Shown here: positions 50,035 through 51,920 of the stretch, piece by piece
How positions within the stretch are numbered: the stretch's first letter is position 1
Layout of the letters: each line of letters begins with the position of its first letter
Assembly (NCBI GenBank): GCA_016784165.1
Contig: JADHVD010000008.1
Coordinates: forward strand, 1-51,920
Direction of reading: 5' to 3'
Source of the DNA: Candidatus Woesearchaeota archaeon
Lineage (GTDB): Archaea > Nanobdellota > Nanobdellia > Woesearchaeales > BS150m-G63
Length of the DNA stretch: 51,920 nucleotides
Position numbers and translations under genes: made by a program
The notes under the pieces: generated by a model
What the model was told of the DNA's origin: nothing
The model's input: the letters and a program-made list of their open reading frames with translations, nothing else
The model's database searches: none

Positions 50035-51039
50035 ATGTATAAACCAAAAAAACTTTCATTAATAATTACAAGCGTTTGCAATGCTAAATGTAAATACTGC
50101 TTGTATGAAAAGAAAAGAGAACATTTGCCTCTTGAAGATATTAAAAAAATAGTTACAGAAGCAAAAGAAATTGGAATAGAATGTGTAACAATTACCGGTG
50201 GAGAACCAAGTTTACATCCTCAATTTTTTGAAATATTAGATTATATTACATCACAAGGATTATCAATTGGATTAATCAGCAACGGTTTCCAAATGAACAA
50301 AGAAAAAGTAAAAAAAATTCTGGATTATGGTATTGTTTACCCTTGGACATCAATTGACTCGCATGATGAAGAAATAAATGATAAATCAAGAGGAAAAAAT
50401 GCATACAAATATTCAATAGAATTCATAAAAATGATTAGGGAGATAAAACCCGAACAATATATTGGAGTTATATCAATAATTACACAGTATAATATTAATA
50501 GTTATGAAAAAACTGCTGATTTCCTAGTAAACGAATTAAAATTTAATATGCTTAGGGTAGACAGACCAGTTATAATAAATCAGGCAGAAAAAAATAATAT
50601 ATCAAATGAACATATTACAAAAAAATATCTTGAACTATGTAAGGAACTTGTTAAGAAAAATGAAGACATAATTAAACCAGTAATGTTTTCTCACGGACAT
50701 GAATGTCCAATTTTCAATAAAAATTATTTTGAAGTAAATGTTTTTCCTGATGGTAATATAATACCTTGTTGTTTTATGCATGATCCAAAATTTAGTATGG
50801 GTACAGTAAAAGACAAATTGTCAAAAACATTAAATGATAAAAATGTAGATAGATACAAAAATATTATTAACACTTTTTTCAGAAATAGATCAAGTAAAAT
50901 TGGTGAAAAAGGTATATTTGGTTGTGTTGAATGTGTTGAGGAATATAAAAAACTCCGTAATAGCGGTAAACTAGATAAATTAATACAAAAGAAATCAATA
51001 AAAAATATTGTGGTAGACTTCTTTAAGGGAAAAAAATAG
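50035..51039 (+). CDS. radical SAM protein with SPASM/twitch-like C-terminus
   Basis: SVCNAKCKYCLYEKK cluster motif, GGEPSLHP, C-terminal FPDGNIIPCCFMHDP and GCVECVEEY. Confidence 0.88.
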   Translation: MYKPKKLSLIITSVCNAKCKYCLYEKKREHLPLEDIKKIVTEAKEIGIECVTITGGEPSLHPQFFEILDYITSQGLSIGLISNGFQMNKEKVKKILDYGIVYPWTSIDSHDEEINDKSRGKNAYKYSIEFIKMIREIKPEQYIGVISIITQYNINSYEKTADFLVNELKFNMLRVDRPVIINQAEKNNISNEHITKKYLELCKELVKKNEDIIKPVMFSHGHECPIFNKNYFEVNVFPDGNIIPCCFMHDPKFSMGTVKDKLSKTLNDKNVDRYKNIINTFFRNRSSKIGEKGIFGCVECVEEYKKLRNSGKLDKLIQKKSIKNIVVDFFKGKK

Positions 51040-51106
51040 TTTCAAGGATATGAAAACACTGTTTTTCCGAAATCTTTTTAAACCAACCATTTATCCAATA
51101 CTCAAC

Positions 51107-51370
51107 ATGGAAGCAATAATCAGTAATTTCAGAAGATCAAGGCACACAACCTATGATAATCATATGATTATTTTAGTTGATGGAGTAGATAATAAGGAAA
51201 AAGCAGCTAAATTAGTTGGTAAATTAGTAACATGGATTGCTCCAGGAAAAGAAAAAAAAGAGATTAAAGGTAAAATAAGTGCAGCTCATGGTAATAAAGG
51301 CGCACTAAGAGTTCTTTTTGAAAAAGGTATGCCTGGTCAAAGTGTAGGCACCAAAGTAAACATTGCTTAA
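51107..51370 (+). CDS. rpl35ae: ribosomal protein L35Ae
   Basis: MEAIISNFRRSRHTTYDNHMIILVDGVDNKEKAAKLVGKLVTWIAPGKEKKEIKGKISAAHGNKGALRVLFEKGMPGQSVGTKV; internal start preferred. Confidence 0.9.
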   Translation: MEAIISNFRRSRHTTYDNHMIILVDGVDNKEKAAKLVGKLVTWIAPGKEKKEIKGKISAAHGNKGALRVLFEKGMPGQSVGTKVNIA

Positions 51371-51486
51371 ATTCTTTAAATTTAATGAAATTTTCTATAG
51401 ATTAATTCAAAAATATAATGAATAGTACATCTACAGAAGGTTATTTAAACTTTGATTATTATTCAATCACTAAAAACAGGTGTTTT

Positions 51487-51920
51487 ATGTTGGATATAAA
51501 AAAACCACTATTGATTTTACCAATTTTATTAGCTATTCCTTCAGCTTTAGCTGTAGATATACCTGATGTTTCTGGCTTGATTGGAGGCATTGGTTCCAAT
51601 GTTTGGAATATGCTTCAAAACGATATGACTGTTTTCTTTTTCACATTTATCTTTTTCTTTGTGTTGCTTTATGGAATTTATGCAGCTGCATTAAGAAAAG
51701 TAAAAATATTTTCAGAAGGAGACACAATAAGTAGGCAAGGAAAATTGGTCGCAGTATCTTTCGCAATGCTTTCTTCTTTTGCAATCTTCTTTGTAACAAG
51801 AGAGCAAGGCATAAGGGCATTTCTTGAGAATATTTTAGAACCATTAGGATTATTTGCAGGAGTACTTTTAGGAATCACAGTTTTTTCAATAATTTATTTT
51901 GGATTTAAAGGCCCATCAGG
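51487..51920 (+). CDS. membrane protein, truncated by window end
   Basis: Signal-like MLDIKKPLLILPILLAIPSALA then several TM segments; no stop before window end. Confidence 0.6.
   Translation, partial: MLDIKKPLLILPILLAIPSALAVDIPDVSGLIGGIGSNVWNMLQNDMTVFFFTFIFFFVLLYGIYAAALRKVKIFSEGDTISRQGKLVAVSFAMLSSFAIFFVTREQGIRAFLENILEPLGLFAGVLLGITVFSIIYFGFKGPS

Overview
This is an AT-rich, gene-dense archaeal chromosome segment. Gene content and protein style resemble DPANN archaea of the Woesearchaeota/Pacearchaeota kind, which is an inference and not a search result. Most of it is core informational machinery: the exosome-proteasome-RNase P superoperon (RpoK, Rrp42, Rrp41, Rrp4, SBDS, PsmA, Pop5), Alba, S17e, GltX, a very short histone-fold protein, thermosome, SRP54, ThrS, TIM, ScpA-prefoldin-FtsY, a Rad50-like ATPase, L44e-S27e-eIF2alpha-Nop10-PAC2, enolase, LonB and L35Ae. 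There are two tRNA genes on the minus strand: tRNA-Arg(TCG), and an intron-containing tRNA that is probably Pro. No rRNA or CRISPR array was seen. The accessory signals most worth a second look are: (1) a perfect 45-bp direct repeat, carrying the tRNA-Arg upstream terminator/promoter region, that brackets a 1.44-kb insert encoding an L,D-transpeptidase-like (phage-lysin-like) protein plus a decayed ORF; (2) a ~210-bp non-coding segment bounded by a 12-bp copy of a tRNA 3' end and packed with perfect stem-loops; (3) a GINS-like replication protein with a long Thr/Gln/Glu tandem-repeat linker; (4) a Ski2/Hel308-type helicase that ends at the RecA1/RecA2 boundary; (5) a class-II-like Fic gene with a 16-bp repeated operator-like sequence around its promoter; (6) an LAGEA motif shared after the N-terminal membrane segment of two otherwise unrelated exported proteins. 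No searches or folding programs were run. Family names come from motif recognition in the translated ORFs.
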